Made by a program: the position numbers and the translations under genes
Assembly: GCA_005883615.1 (NCBI GenBank)
Contig: VBEC01000073.1
Span: 62,001-126,000, forward strand
Length of the DNA: 64,000 nucleotides
DNA from: Chloroflexota bacterium
GTDB taxonomy: Bacteria > Chloroflexota > Limnocylindria > Limnocylindrales > CSP1-4
Direction of reading: 5' to 3'
The notes under the pieces: model-generated
The model's input: only the letters and a program-made list of their open reading frames with translations
The model's database searches: none
What the model was told of the DNA's origin: nothing
Shown here: positions 1 through 8,813 of the stretch, in pieces
Position numbering within the stretch: the first letter of the stretch is position 1
Layout of the letters: each line of letters begins with the position of its first letter

Positions 1-1
1 C

Positions 2-658
2 GGCAAGTTCGCTGACCTCGCTGCGTGCAAGGTGACGCCGACCGACCCCGGTGTCGTAGCCGGGTTCCAGTTCCTTTACGACTGGCAGAAGGCCCACGAT
101 CCGCAGGCCGTCAGCCGCTTCGTCAGCACCAACTGGCCGCCGAATGCGCCACAGGCTCAGTTCCCACTATGGACCGGCAAGTTGGGCATGACGATCAGCG
201 GTGACTGGCAGATCGCGAATGCTGCCAAGTACGCTCCTAACGGCCACTATGGCTTCACGTACATCCCGGTCCCCAAGGCTGGCGACAAGCCGTCCACGTG
301 GGCCGGCGGGTGGTCCATGGCGCTGATCCCGAAGTCCCAGGTCAGGGCCCAGGCCATCAAGTTCATGGAGTACATCACCGGGCCCGAAGGCCAGAAGGTG
401 TACACCAAGGACTCGACGCATCTTTCGACGCTCGTGGCGCTGCAGACCGACGCGTCGCTCTACGACGCGCAGCACAAGACGTTCCTCGATCTCTTGCCGT
501 CGGCACTCAACCGGCCGCCGCTGGCGGTGGGCGCCCTCTATTGGGACAAGCTCACCTCCGCTCAGGGTTCGGTCGAGCTCAACACCAAGCAGCCAATGGA
601 CGCTTTGAAGGAGGTCGAAGCGGCGGTGCAGCCTCAGCTAGCAACCGCAGGTTGCTGA
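2..658 (+). CDS. ABC transporter sugar-binding protein, C-terminal part
   Basis: This is the C-terminal ~218 residues of an extracellular solute-binding protein of the family 1 (MalE/UgpB) type; the reading frame is open at the left edge, so the N-terminus and signal peptide lie outside the window. The visible part has the usual lobe-II features: a segment around GKLGMTISGDWQIANA, a GGWSMALIPKSQ stretch, and the KFMEYITGPEGQKVYT helix common near the C-terminus of these proteins. It should bind a carbohydrate outside the membrane and deliver it to the two permeases that follow 80 bases downstream. The alpha-mannosidase further down the operon suggests a mannose-containing ligand, which is inference. 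Confidence 0.85.
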   Translation, partial: GKFADLAACKVTPTDPGVVAGFQFLYDWQKAHDPQAVSRFVSTNWPPNAPQAQFPLWTGKLGMTISGDWQIANAAKYAPNGHYGFTYIPVPKAGDKPSTWAGGWSMALIPKSQVRAQAIKFMEYITGPEGQKVYTKDSTHLSTLVALQTDASLYDAQHKTFLDLLPSALNRPPLAVGALYWDKLTSAQGSVELNTKQPMDALKEVEAAVQPQLATAGC

Positions 659-738
659 CCACGCGTTAACTCGTCGCGGGGACTGGTTCGCCGGTCCCCG
701 CGACACCTATCACCGCGGCTCGTGGGAGAAACAGCGAA

Positions 739-1695
739 ATGACCGCAGCCGCCGCATCGGTCGGCCGTTCCCGCCGCTCGCGCTTCAAGCTCGGAGCGAT
801 CGAGCGCCGCAACTTGCGCTGGGGCTTGCTGTTCATCAGCCCCTGGTTGTTCGGGTTCCTGGCCCTGGGCGTCTTCCCGATCCTGTACACGTTCTTCCTG
901 AGCCTGACGCGTTACTCCGGTTTCCGGGAGCCAGTCCTCATCGGGACCGCAAACTATTCGCGGCTGGTCGCCGATCCGGACTTCTGGAAAGCGTCCTATA
1001 ACACGCTCTACTACACGGCGCTCGCCGTCCCCGTCGGCGTGGTCGTGGCCATGCTGCTGGCGCTCGCGATGAATCAGAAGATCCGCGAAGTGTCGATTTA
1101 CCGGGCGATCTTCTACCTGCCTTCGATCCTGCCGGTCTTCGCGATCTCGTTCGTCTTCGTGGTCCTGCTCAACCCGGGCTACGGGCTGGTCAACTGGCTT
1201 CTCCAGGCCGTCGGGCTGCCCTCACCCAACTGGCTGGGTGACCCGGCCTACACCAAGCTGGCACTCGTGATGATCGCGCAGCTCGGTGCCGGGCAATGGG
1301 CCCTCGTGTTCCTGGCCGGCCTGCGTGGAATCCCGATCGAGCTCTACGAATCGGCGGAGATCGACGGTGCGGGCGCCTTCAGGAAGTTCCGCAGCATCAC
1401 GCTTCCGTTGATGACGCCCGTGATCCTGTACGACCTGATCATCGGCCTGTCCTTCGGCCTCCAGGTGTTCACCTCCGCGTACATCCTGACGGGCGGGGGC
1501 ACTAGAGGCGGCGCCGGACCGGACAATTCCTTGCTGACGTACGTCTATTACCTCTACCAGCAGGCCTTCCAGTTCGGACAGATGGGCTATGCGGCGGCGC
1601 TCTCAGTCGTGATGTTCATCGTGAGCATCGTCCTTGCAGGCGCCGTCTTCCGGTGGGCGCGCGGCTGGGTCTTTTACGGCTCCGAGGAGGCTTGA
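739..1695 (+). CDS. ABC sugar transporter permease (MalF/UgpA type)
   Basis: A 318-residue integral membrane permease with about six hydrophobic segments, the first at residues ~30-52 (LLFISPWLFGFLALGVFPILY). The EAA loop that contacts the ATPase is present near residues 200-225 (ELYESAEIDGAGAFRKFRSI). This identifies it as the MalF/UgpA/LacF half of a carbohydrate importer. The stop codon is directly followed by the GTG of the second permease, so the two are coexpressed and presumably form the heterodimeric channel. No ATPase gene is in the window; importers of this class often share a genome-encoded MsmK/UgpC-like ATPase, or the gene lies upstream. Confidence 0.93.
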   Translation: MTAAAASVGRSRRSRFKLGAIERRNLRWGLLFISPWLFGFLALGVFPILYTFFLSLTRYSGFREPVLIGTANYSRLVADPDFWKASYNTLYYTALAVPVGVVVAMLLALAMNQKIREVSIYRAIFYLPSILPVFAISFVFVVLLNPGYGLVNWLLQAVGLPSPNWLGDPAYTKLALVMIAQLGAGQWALVFLAGLRGIPIELYESAEIDGAGAFRKFRSITLPLMTPVILYDLIIGLSFGLQVFTSAYILTGGGTRGGAGPDNSLLTYVYYLYQQAFQFGQMGYAAALSVVMFIVSIVLAGAVFRWARGWVFYGSEEA

Positions 1696-2607
1696 GTGGC
1701 TACGACGGAAGCCGCCCGACCGATCGCCCTGGCCGCCCCATCCGGGCGACGGTGGCGCCGCGTCGTCACACGCTCAGTCCTGCCCAGGGTCGTCCTCATC
1801 CTCGGATGCCTGGTCTTCCTCGCGCCGTTCTACTGGATGGTCATCAGCGCCCTCAAGACGAACGCCGAGCTGACCCAATTCCCGCCCTCGCTGATCCCGG
1901 GAGCATGGGCCTGGCAGAACTTCGTCGATGCCGTCAACTACATCCCGTTCGGGCTGTACACCCTGAACTCGCTGACCATCACGGTCGGGGCGACGATTGG
2001 GGCTGTTCTGTCAAACACCCTCGTTGCCTATGGCTTCTCGAGGATCCAGTGGCCAGGCCGCAACGTGCTTTTCTACATCTGCGTCGCGACGATCTTCCTG
2101 CCATACCCGGTGATCCTGGTGGCCCTCTTCGACATTTTCGGCAAGCTGCCCTCGTTCGGGGTCCAGGGAGCGCAGCACTGGGTCAACACGTTCCTGCCCC
2201 TGATCGTGCCGGCATTCTTTGGCAATCCCTTTTACATCTTCCTGATGCGGCAGTTCATGCTCGGCATTCCGCGTGAGCTGTCGGACGCCGCCCGCGTCGA
2301 CGGGGCAAGCGAAATTCGGACCTTCTGGAACGTGATCCTGCCCCTGACCAAGCCGGCCGTCGTCGTCGTGGCCATCCTCGCCGCCGTTGCCGCTTGGAAT
2401 GAGTTCCTGCTGCCTCTTCTGTACCTGCAGGAGAACGACAAGTACCCGCTGGCCGTCGGCCTCGTGTTCTTCACCAGTGAGCACGACGTCAGCTACAACC
2501 TGCTGATGGCCGCGTCGACGCTCATCGTCCTGCCCGTCGTCATCCTGTTCATCTTCGCCCAACGCTTCTTCATCGAGGGAATTACCGTCGGCGGCGTGAA
2601 GGGCTGA
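1696..2607 (+). CDS. ABC sugar transporter permease (MalG/UgpE type)
   Basis: A 303-residue permease, the second channel subunit of the importer. It shows six likely membrane helices and the EAA motif at residues ~195-215 (LSDAARVDGASEIRTFWNVI), and ends in GGVKG as many MalG/UgpE homologues do. The GTG start touches the stop codon of the preceding permease (TGA-GTG), which indicates translational coupling. The C-terminal EGITVGGVKG segment is typical of the family. It would act with the binding protein at the left edge to import an oligosaccharide or sugar. Confidence 0.93.
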   Translation: MATTEAARPIALAAPSGRRWRRVVTRSVLPRVVLILGCLVFLAPFYWMVISALKTNAELTQFPPSLIPGAWAWQNFVDAVNYIPFGLYTLNSLTITVGATIGAVLSNTLVAYGFSRIQWPGRNVLFYICVATIFLPYPVILVALFDIFGKLPSFGVQGAQHWVNTFLPLIVPAFFGNPFYIFLMRQFMLGIPRELSDAARVDGASEIRTFWNVILPLTKPAVVVVAILAAVAAWNEFLLPLLYLQENDKYPLAVGLVFFTSEHDVSYNLLMAASTLIVLPVVILFIFAQRFFIEGITVGGVKG

Positions 2608-2615
2608 CCGACCGG

Positions 2616-3350
2616 GTGGCCGATTCGGAACCTCTCGTTGCCACGGTCGCTGGGCGGCGCATTTCCCTCGAGCACCTCCGGCAGCGGGTCGCCGAGCTGC
2701 GTCGAGGTCCTCGCGGGCGGCATATGCCTCCCGGCGACGAGCCCGATTCCCTGACCGCTCAGCGGTGGGTCGTCCAGGAGCTCGTCACCGAACAGATCCT
2801 GGCGCACGAGGCCGAGGCGGCGGGCATGGAGAACGTCGACCGGCTCGTCGAGCAGGTGATCGCTGACGTCGCGGTCGAGGAGGATGACATCAGGGCGTAC
2901 TACGAGCGCAACCGGGATCTCTTCCTGCGCCCGGAAGTCCGACTGATCACCCACTTCGTCGCGGACGACGCCAAGACAGCGCAGTCGCTTGCCAAGCGCC
3001 TGGCCGGAGCCGAAAGCCCGGGGAGCGGCGGCGAGCCGCTCGACGTCCGACGCGGTGAGCTCGCAGGTCCCCTCGAGGACGCGCTCTTCGGGGCGCAAGA
3101 GGGCAAGGTGGTCGGGCCCATCGAGACGGAGCACGGCTTTCACGTTGCCCGGCTCGAAAGCGTGATTCCGCAGTTCGTAGCACCATATGAAGACGTACGG
3201 ACCGTGATCGAAGAGGACCTCCTCGTCGCCGCGCGTGAGCGCGCATTCGACGAGTGGCTTGACGGGCGTCGTCAGGAACTGGCGACCATCGAACCCCAGT
3301 TCGAACACCCGGCCCACCCGATCCACGGGATCCCGAGCCACAGGCACTGA
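2616..3350 (+). CDS. PpiC-type peptidyl-prolyl isomerase-like protein with His-rich tail
   Basis: This 244-residue protein starts at GTG eight bases after the permease stop. The N-terminal half is a SurA/NifM-like helical region (VATVAGRRISLEHLRQRVAEL), followed by a parvulin-like domain at ~110-205 with the family pattern of a short linker, LAGPLEDALFGAQEGKVVGP and ETEHGFHVARLE. It has no signal peptide or lipobox, unlike PrsA foldases, so it is probably cytoplasmic. The C-terminus ends in the histidine-rich HPAHPIHGIPSHRH, a plausible metal-binding tail. Its place inside a sugar-uptake and mannosidase operon is unusual. The parvulin fold is recognisable; the client protein is unknown. Confidence 0.75.
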   Translation: MADSEPLVATVAGRRISLEHLRQRVAELRRGPRGRHMPPGDEPDSLTAQRWVVQELVTEQILAHEAEAAGMENVDRLVEQVIADVAVEEDDIRAYYERNRDLFLRPEVRLITHFVADDAKTAQSLAKRLAGAESPGSGGEPLDVRRGELAGPLEDALFGAQEGKVVGPIETEHGFHVARLESVIPQFVAPYEDVRTVIEEDLLVAARERAFDEWLDGRRQELATIEPQFEHPAHPIHGIPSHRH

Positions 3351-3363
3351 TCGGAGGCGTGCG

Positions 3364-4305
3364 GTGACGATGCATGTGGTCGTGACAGGCGGCAGCGGGA
3401 AGGCCGGTCGGGCCGTCGTCCGCGACCTCGTCGAACACGGCTACGACGTCGTCAACGTCGATGTCGTCCCTGCGGCCGCCCTGAGCGCTCCGTTTCTGCG
3501 GGCCGAGCTGACGGACCTCGGCGAGACGATCGAGGCGCTCCGCGGGGCTCAGACAGTCGTTCATCTGGCGGCAATTCCGGCGCCCCGGATCCGAACCGTC
3601 GAGCGCACGTTCGAGATCAACATGCTGAGCACCTACAACGTATTCAGCGCCGCGGCGCTGCTCGGCCTGGAGCGAGTTGTCTGGGCGTCGAGCGAGACCG
3701 TGCTCGGCCTGCCCTTCAGTCGGAGCGAGGCCGACAACCTGCTCGATCCAGCGGCAGCTCCGGGCCACCATCCGAGGCCCGACTACGTGCCTATCGACGA
3801 AACTCATCCGCTCCGGCCGCACTCGAGCTATTCGCTATCGAAAGTCCTCTCGGAAGAGATGGCGCGGCAGTTTGCCCGGTGGAGCGGCATCCCGTTCATC
3901 GGGCTCCGTTTTTCGGCCATCCGCGAGCCGGCCGAATACGAAGGATTTCGCGAGACCGCGCGCGACCCTCACGCGGGGCAGTGGAACGTGTGGGGCTATG
4001 TCGACGCTCGCGACGTGGCGCAAGCATGTCGGTTGAGCCTGACCGCCGACATCCGAGGCGCCGAGGCGTTCATCATCGCGGCCGGGGATACCGCGAGCGA
4101 CCGACCGAACTCGGAGCTGATGGCTGAGTGCTTCGGATCCGTCCCAATTCGCCCGGGGACGGGCGAGCACGACACTCTGCTGGCGATCGACAAGGCGCGG
4201 CGGATGCTCGGCTTTGCCCCCGGCTACTCGTGGCGCGAGGCGCTTGCCGTTGGAGCGGCTTCGGCCGCCGGCGACGGCGCGGCTCGGGGCAGGAATGGGC
4301 GGTAG
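3364..4305 (+). CDS. NAD-dependent epimerase/dehydratase (extended SDR)
   Basis: An extended short-chain dehydrogenase of 313 residues. The N-terminus carries the nucleotide-binding VVVTGGSGKAGRAV (GxxGxxG) followed by an acidic residue after the second strand (NVD), favouring NAD(H). The catalytic YxxxK is seen as SSYSLSKVLSEEM, with a serine/threonine-containing WASSETVLG upstream. I chose GTG 3364 because GGAGG lies six bases before it; ATG 3370 is an alternative, and the longer open frame to 3235 overlaps the preceding gene. The substrate is probably a sugar or sugar acid released from the imported glycan, judged from the operon only. Confidence 0.85.
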   Translation: MTMHVVVTGGSGKAGRAVVRDLVEHGYDVVNVDVVPAAALSAPFLRAELTDLGETIEALRGAQTVVHLAAIPAPRIRTVERTFEINMLSTYNVFSAAALLGLERVVWASSETVLGLPFSRSEADNLLDPAAAPGHHPRPDYVPIDETHPLRPHSSYSLSKVLSEEMARQFARWSGIPFIGLRFSAIREPAEYEGFRETARDPHAGQWNVWGYVDARDVAQACRLSLTADIRGAEAFIIAAGDTASDRPNSELMAECFGSVPIRPGTGEHDTLLAIDKARRMLGFAPGYSWREALAVGAASAAGDGAARGRNGR

Positions 4306-4309
4306 TCCG

Positions 4310-7300
4310 ATGGAAATCGTCGTCGCTGCTGCCACCAACCTGTTCGGCGGCTCGGAGTCCGAGCCGCGACAGCTCGTTCGCGTCGTGTTGCGCGGATCCG
4401 GCGCCGTGACGCAGGAGCCGGCCCGCGTTACGGTCGAGGGAGACCGCCTCCGAAGCGATGGACCGGTCATCGTCGGATCCCTCGAGGCCGGGGCCGAGGC
4501 ACGCATCGAGATCCCCGTGGAGGTCGACTCGCCGACCTTCGGCGAGACGCTTCCTGCCACCGTCGTGGTCGAGGACGGCTCCTCCCAGCCGACGCGCCAT
4601 TCCTTCGACTTCGAGGTCGCGGAGCCGGGCTGGCGAATGTTCATGATCTCGCACTTCCACTACGACCCCGTGTGGTGGAACACCCAGGCCGCGTACACCG
4701 AGACATGGGGCCGGCGACTTCAATACCGCAGCCCGTTCCAGGAGCCCGGCCTCGCCCTCGTCAAGGCTCATCTGGAGATGGCCCGCCGCGACCCGGACTA
4801 CAAGTTCGTGCTGGCCGAACTGGACTATCTCAAGCCCTACTGGGACGCCTATCCCGAGGATCGCGACTACATGCGCCAGCTGCTGGCCGACGGCCGCCTC
4901 GAGTTCATGGGTGGAACGTACAACGAGCCCAACACCAACCTGACCAGTGCCGAATCGACGATTCGCAACGCGATCTACGGGGTTGGCTACCAGCGCGACG
5001 TCCTCGGCGGCGCTCCGGCCACCGCATGGCAGCTGGATGCGTTTGGACACGACCCGCAGTTCCCGGGCATCATGGCCGATGCAGGGATCACCTCCAGCTC
5101 CTGGGCCCGCGGCCCATTCCACGAGTGGGGGCCGCGATGGGTGCGCGGCTCGATGCGGATGCCGATCCCGGACCTCGCGGCGGGCAAGACGCCCACGATG
5201 CAGTTCCCGACCGAGTTCGACTGGATCGCGCCAAGCGGCCGTGCCCTCTTGACGTCGTTCATGGCGAACCACTACTCGTCGGGCTGGTGGATGGATGCGT
5301 CCGCCACGCTCGAGGCGGCGGAAGAGGAGGTCTATCGCCTGTTCCAGGAGCTGGCCGCCGTGGCCACCACCAGGAACGTGCTGCTGCCGGTGGGTACCGA
5401 CTATTCGCCGCCGAACAAGTGGCTGACGGCCATCTATCGCGACTGGAGCAGCCGCTACGTCTGGCCGAAGTTCGTTCCGGCTATCCCGCGCGAGTTCTTC
5501 GATGCCGTCCGACGGGACCAGGCCAGCACGGGCAGGGGATTCTCCCCGCAAACCCGCGACATGAATCCCGTCTACACGGGCAAGGACGTGTCCTTCGTCG
5601 ATACCAAGCAGGCTCAGCGGATCGCCGAAAACACGCTGCTGGATGGCGAAAAGTTCGCAACAATCGCGAGCCTCCTCGGAGCACGCTTTCCGACCGAGGC
5701 GGTCGACAAGGCCTGGCGGCAGCTCCTGTTCGGGGCTCATCACGACGGGATCACCGGATCCGAGTCCGACCAGGTGTATCTCGACCTGCTGGGCGGCTGG
5801 CGCGAGGCGTTGGAGCTCGGTCGCGCGACACTCGACGGCGCCCTCGACCACGTAGCTGGCCAGATCGACACCAGCGGGGATGGGCTCGCCGTCACGATCT
5901 TCAACGCGCTGTCCTGGGCGCGCACCGACGTCGCCCGAGCGACACTCGACTGGCCGGCCGGCTCGGACACCGGCATCGAGCTGAGGGACGATGCCGGCGC
6001 GGCCGTTCCGTTCGTGCTCGAGGCGGCACGTCGGCGCGACGATGGATCGCTGGAGCGGGCGCGGCTTGCCTTCATCGCGCGTGACGTCCCGGCGCTTGGC
6101 TACCGAACCTATAGGGCCGTCGGGGTAACCGGAGCCGGGGGAGATGCCGGGTGGCACCCCGTGGATGGCACCGCGATCGAGAACGAGGCTTTCGCGGTCC
6201 GGGTCGATCCGGAGCGCGGGGGCGCGGTCGTCAGCCTGGTCGAGAAGGGCACGGGCAAGGAGCTCATCCAGCGTGGGCGGGCAGGCAACGAGCTGCTCGC
6301 CTACCGCGAATATCCCAATCACCCCCACTTTGCCGAAGGGCCGTGGCACCTGACTCCGGATGGACGCTCGACGTCGTCTGTGGCCTATCCGGCCACTGTC
6401 ACGACAGAGGAATCTCCCATCGGGCGCCGAATCCGCATCGAGGGTCCCTTCGAACGCAGCCGCCGGACCCAGGAGATCGTCCTGTGGGACGGCATCGGTC
6501 GCGTCGACTGCAGCACGCGCCTGGACGACTACTCCGGCCAGGACACGCTCTTCCGGATCCACTACCCCATCGCGCTCGAAGGCGGCCGGCCGGTCTCCGA
6601 GGTCGGCAACGCTGTGGTCGGCCGCGGCTTTGGCTTCCCGAACGTGGATGTTGCACAGGTCCCCTTCACGCTCGACAACCCGGCCTACAACTGGTTCGGT
6701 CTGGGTTCGACCGCTCGTGTGGCGCTGGTCGACAGTCAGGGGAAGGACGTCCGCGAGCGTGCCTCACGCGCCGTGGGAATCGCTGATGTGGTCGTGCCCG
6801 GTGCCCCCGCCCAGGACGAGGCCGTCCGGCGGCTTGCGGTGGCCCTGGTGCGCAGCGGCGTGACCTCGACGGTCTCGCGTCATGACGGCGATCGATATGG
6901 CGTGCTCCATATCGATTCGAATCTGCCGGACTTCCGCGTTGCGATCGGCTCGCCGGCAGAGAATCAGTTCGCTGCATCGGTGATCGAGGCGGCCGGCGAC
7001 CGCTATCGAGCCGAGCTCGACAGGCAACTTGATGGCCAGGGTTGGGCTCGGGTCTGGATCCCCCAGGAGGATCGAGCCCCGGATTCTGCCGAGGCGTTCC
7101 CGGACCTGCGCGGACCGCTCGATCTGCCCGTCCTGATCGTTGCCGGGCGAGACGAGGCCGCGACCACCGAGGCGATCGAGGCTCTCGTCGAGGACCTCGA
7201 CGACGCCGTCATCACGGTGCAGCAACCAGCCGAGCTCGACGGCGACACCGGCCGAGCGGAGAACTTTTCGGTCGCGGTCCTCAATCGCGGCGTGCCGAGC

Positions 7301-8788
7301 TTCAACATCGAGGAAGGCGGGGGCCTCTACCTCTCCTTGATGCGCTCCTGCAGCGGCTGGCCATCGGGTGTCTGGATCGACCCTCCCCGGCGGGCGGCGC
7401 CGGACGGCTCGAACTTCCAGTTCCAGCACTGGACGCATACCTTCGAATACGCGATTGCCGCGGGCGCCGGCGATTGGCGCCGCGGTCAGATCGTGCGAGC
7501 CGGGCACGACTACAACCATCCGCTCGAGGTCAGGGTCGGCCAGCCGCACGGCGGAACTCTGCCTGCCACGACGAGCCTGTTCGAGGTCCAGCCCGCTTCG
7601 GTAGTCGTCACCGCCTTGAAGCCGTCCGGGAATCCTCTCGCCCGGATGGCGTCGCCAGAAGTCGACCCAGGCGAGGGTCTCGTCGTCCGCCTGTATGAGT
7701 CGTCGGGACGGCCCACGGAGGCATCGATCCGCTCGACGTGGCCTATCGAGAGTCTCCAGGCAACCAACCTGCTGGAGGAAGGCGGGCGGCCGGTTGACGG
7801 ATCGGGCTCAGCGATCAAGGTGCGCCTCGAGCCTTTCGAGATCGTGACGCTGCGAGCCAGCCTCGCACAGGCCCCCACGGCGACCGGCGGCCGCTCGCGG
7901 CTCGCCCCGGGCTCCGACATTGCGCAGCCCGTCTTCTCGGATTACTGGATGCACAACAAAGGCGCGGCACCGATGGGCTATCAGCCCCTTTCGGTCGGCA
8001 TTCGGCCGTGGCTGCTGAGCGGCAGCGGCCCCTTCACCTTGCCTGTCAGTGTCGCCTCGGAACGCACCGACGTACCAGTGGCGGGGTCCGTCGTGCTCGA
8101 GGCGCCCCCGGGCTGGCAGGTGTCGCCGGGCGAGCGGCTGTTCCGCCTCGCACCTGGTGCCCACCTCGCCTTCGAGGCATCGGTTTCACCCGCGCCGGGT
8201 GCGGCGCCGGGCCGCTATTTCGTGGCTGCGCGCGTCGCCGACCAGGGCCAGGTCTATGAAGACGTCGTCACCATCGATTACCGGATGCCGCGGGACGGCG
8301 ACGAGCGACGACTCGATGCGAACACGCGCTCCCCGGCGCTGGCTCGCTCGGTCGATCGCGCACTGCATCTGGCGGACATGCGCGCGGAGCGAACGAGGTT
8401 CGGGCAGGCGGGCGTCCACGAGCCCGGCGGCGAGCTCAAGGCCGAACTGCTGGACGGCGAGGTCAAGCTCACGGCCGGTGCACGCGGGAGGCTCCGGGTT
8501 TCGATCGCGAACAACGCCTCGAGCGAGATCCGCGGCGAAGCCCAGCTCGTCAGTCCACACGAGACCTGGCCGCTCATCACTCCGTGGACGCAGGGGTTTG
8601 CCGTGGGACCGGCCGCCGCGACGGTACTGACCTTCGATGTCAGCCCGCCGCCCGAATTCCTGGGCGGCACGTATTGGGCTCTGGTGAAGATCATGTATTT
8701 CGGGCGTCTCCTGTACACGGCATCGATCCCCGTAGCTATTGCGCCTGCCGAAGCCGCGGTCGCCCTGAGTGCAGCCGCCCGCCGCTAG
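4310..8788 (+). CDS. Large alpha-mannosidase, glycoside hydrolase family 38
   Basis: A 1,492-residue GH38 enzyme hydrolysing alpha-mannosides. After a ~105-residue N-terminal beta-rich extension comes the catalytic domain beginning with HFHYDPVWW at 115-123 (zinc ligands His and Asp). The nucleophile region is WQLDAFGHDPQFP near residue 243, and the family motif HHDGITGSESDQVYLDL is near 477-493. The central and C-terminal parts are beta-sandwich domains, and a segment around 1,245-1,325 (SVVLEAPPGWQVSPGERLFRLAPG) resembles NEW3/CARDB-type domains. It is longer than the usual ~850-1,050 residues. No signal peptide is visible, so it probably acts on imported oligosaccharides in the cytoplasm. 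An ATG at 4295 overlapping the previous gene is an alternative start. Confidence 0.92.
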   Translation: MEIVVAAATNLFGGSESEPRQLVRVVLRGSGAVTQEPARVTVEGDRLRSDGPVIVGSLEAGAEARIEIPVEVDSPTFGETLPATVVVEDGSSQPTRHSFDFEVAEPGWRMFMISHFHYDPVWWNTQAAYTETWGRRLQYRSPFQEPGLALVKAHLEMARRDPDYKFVLAELDYLKPYWDAYPEDRDYMRQLLADGRLEFMGGTYNEPNTNLTSAESTIRNAIYGVGYQRDVLGGAPATAWQLDAFGHDPQFPGIMADAGITSSSWARGPFHEWGPRWVRGSMRMPIPDLAAGKTPTMQFPTEFDWIAPSGRALLTSFMANHYSSGWWMDASATLEAAEEEVYRLFQELAAVATTRNVLLPVGTDYSPPNKWLTAIYRDWSSRYVWPKFVPAIPREFFDAVRRDQASTGRGFSPQTRDMNPVYTGKDVSFVDTKQAQRIAENTLLDGEKFATIASLLGARFPTEAVDKAWRQLLFGAHHDGITGSESDQVYLDLLGGWREALELGRATLDGALDHVAGQIDTSGDGLAVTIFNALSWARTDVARATLDWPAGSDTGIELRDDAGAAVPFVLEAARRRDDGSLERARLAFIARDVPALGYRTYRAVGVTGAGGDAGWHPVDGTAIENEAFAVRVDPERGGAVVSLVEKGTGKELIQRGRAGNELLAYREYPNHPHFAEGPWHLTPDGRSTSSVAYPATVTTEESPIGRRIRIEGPFERSRRTQEIVLWDGIGRVDCSTRLDDYSGQDTLFRIHYPIALEGGRPVSEVGNAVVGRGFGFPNVDVAQVPFTLDNPAYNWFGLGSTARVALVDSQGKDVRERASRAVGIADVVVPGAPAQDEAVRRLAVALVRSGVTSTVSRHDGDRYGVLHIDSNLPDFRVAIGSPAENQFAASVIEAAGDRYRAELDRQLDGQGWARVWIPQEDRAPDSAEAFPDLRGPLDLPVLIVAGRDEAATTEAIEALVEDLDDAVITVQQPAELDGDTGRAENFSVAVLNRGVPSFNIEEGGGLYLSLMRSCSGWPSGVWIDPPRRAAPDGSNFQFQHWTHTFEYAIAAGAGDWRRGQIVRAGHDYNHPLEVRVGQPHGGTLPATTSLFEVQPASVVVTALKPSGNPLARMASPEVDPGEGLVVRLYESSGRPTEASIRSTWPIESLQATNLLEEGGRPVDGSGSAIKVRLEPFEIVTLRASLAQAPTATGGRSRLAPGSDIAQPVFSDYWMHNKGAAPMGYQPLSVGIRPWLLSGSGPFTLPVSVASERTDVPVAGSVVLEAPPGWQVSPGERLFRLAPGAHLAFEASVSPAPGAAPGRYFVAARVADQGQVYEDVVTIDYRMPRDGDERRLDANTRSPALARSVDRALHLADMRAERTRFGQAGVHEPGGELKAELLDGEVKLTAGARGRLRVSIANNASSEIRGEAQLVSPHETWPLITPWTQGFAVGPAAATVLTFDVSPPPEFLGGTYWALVKIMYFGRLLYTASIPVAIAPAEAAVALSAAARR

Positions 8789-8813
8789 GGCTCACCTGCC
8801 GTACGGAGAGGCG

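Noticed and set aside
4073-6562. 829-residue minus-strand ORF opposite the alpha-mannosidase
   Set aside because: Mirror frame of a G+C-rich gene with no recognisable domain; the plus-strand GH38 explains the region.
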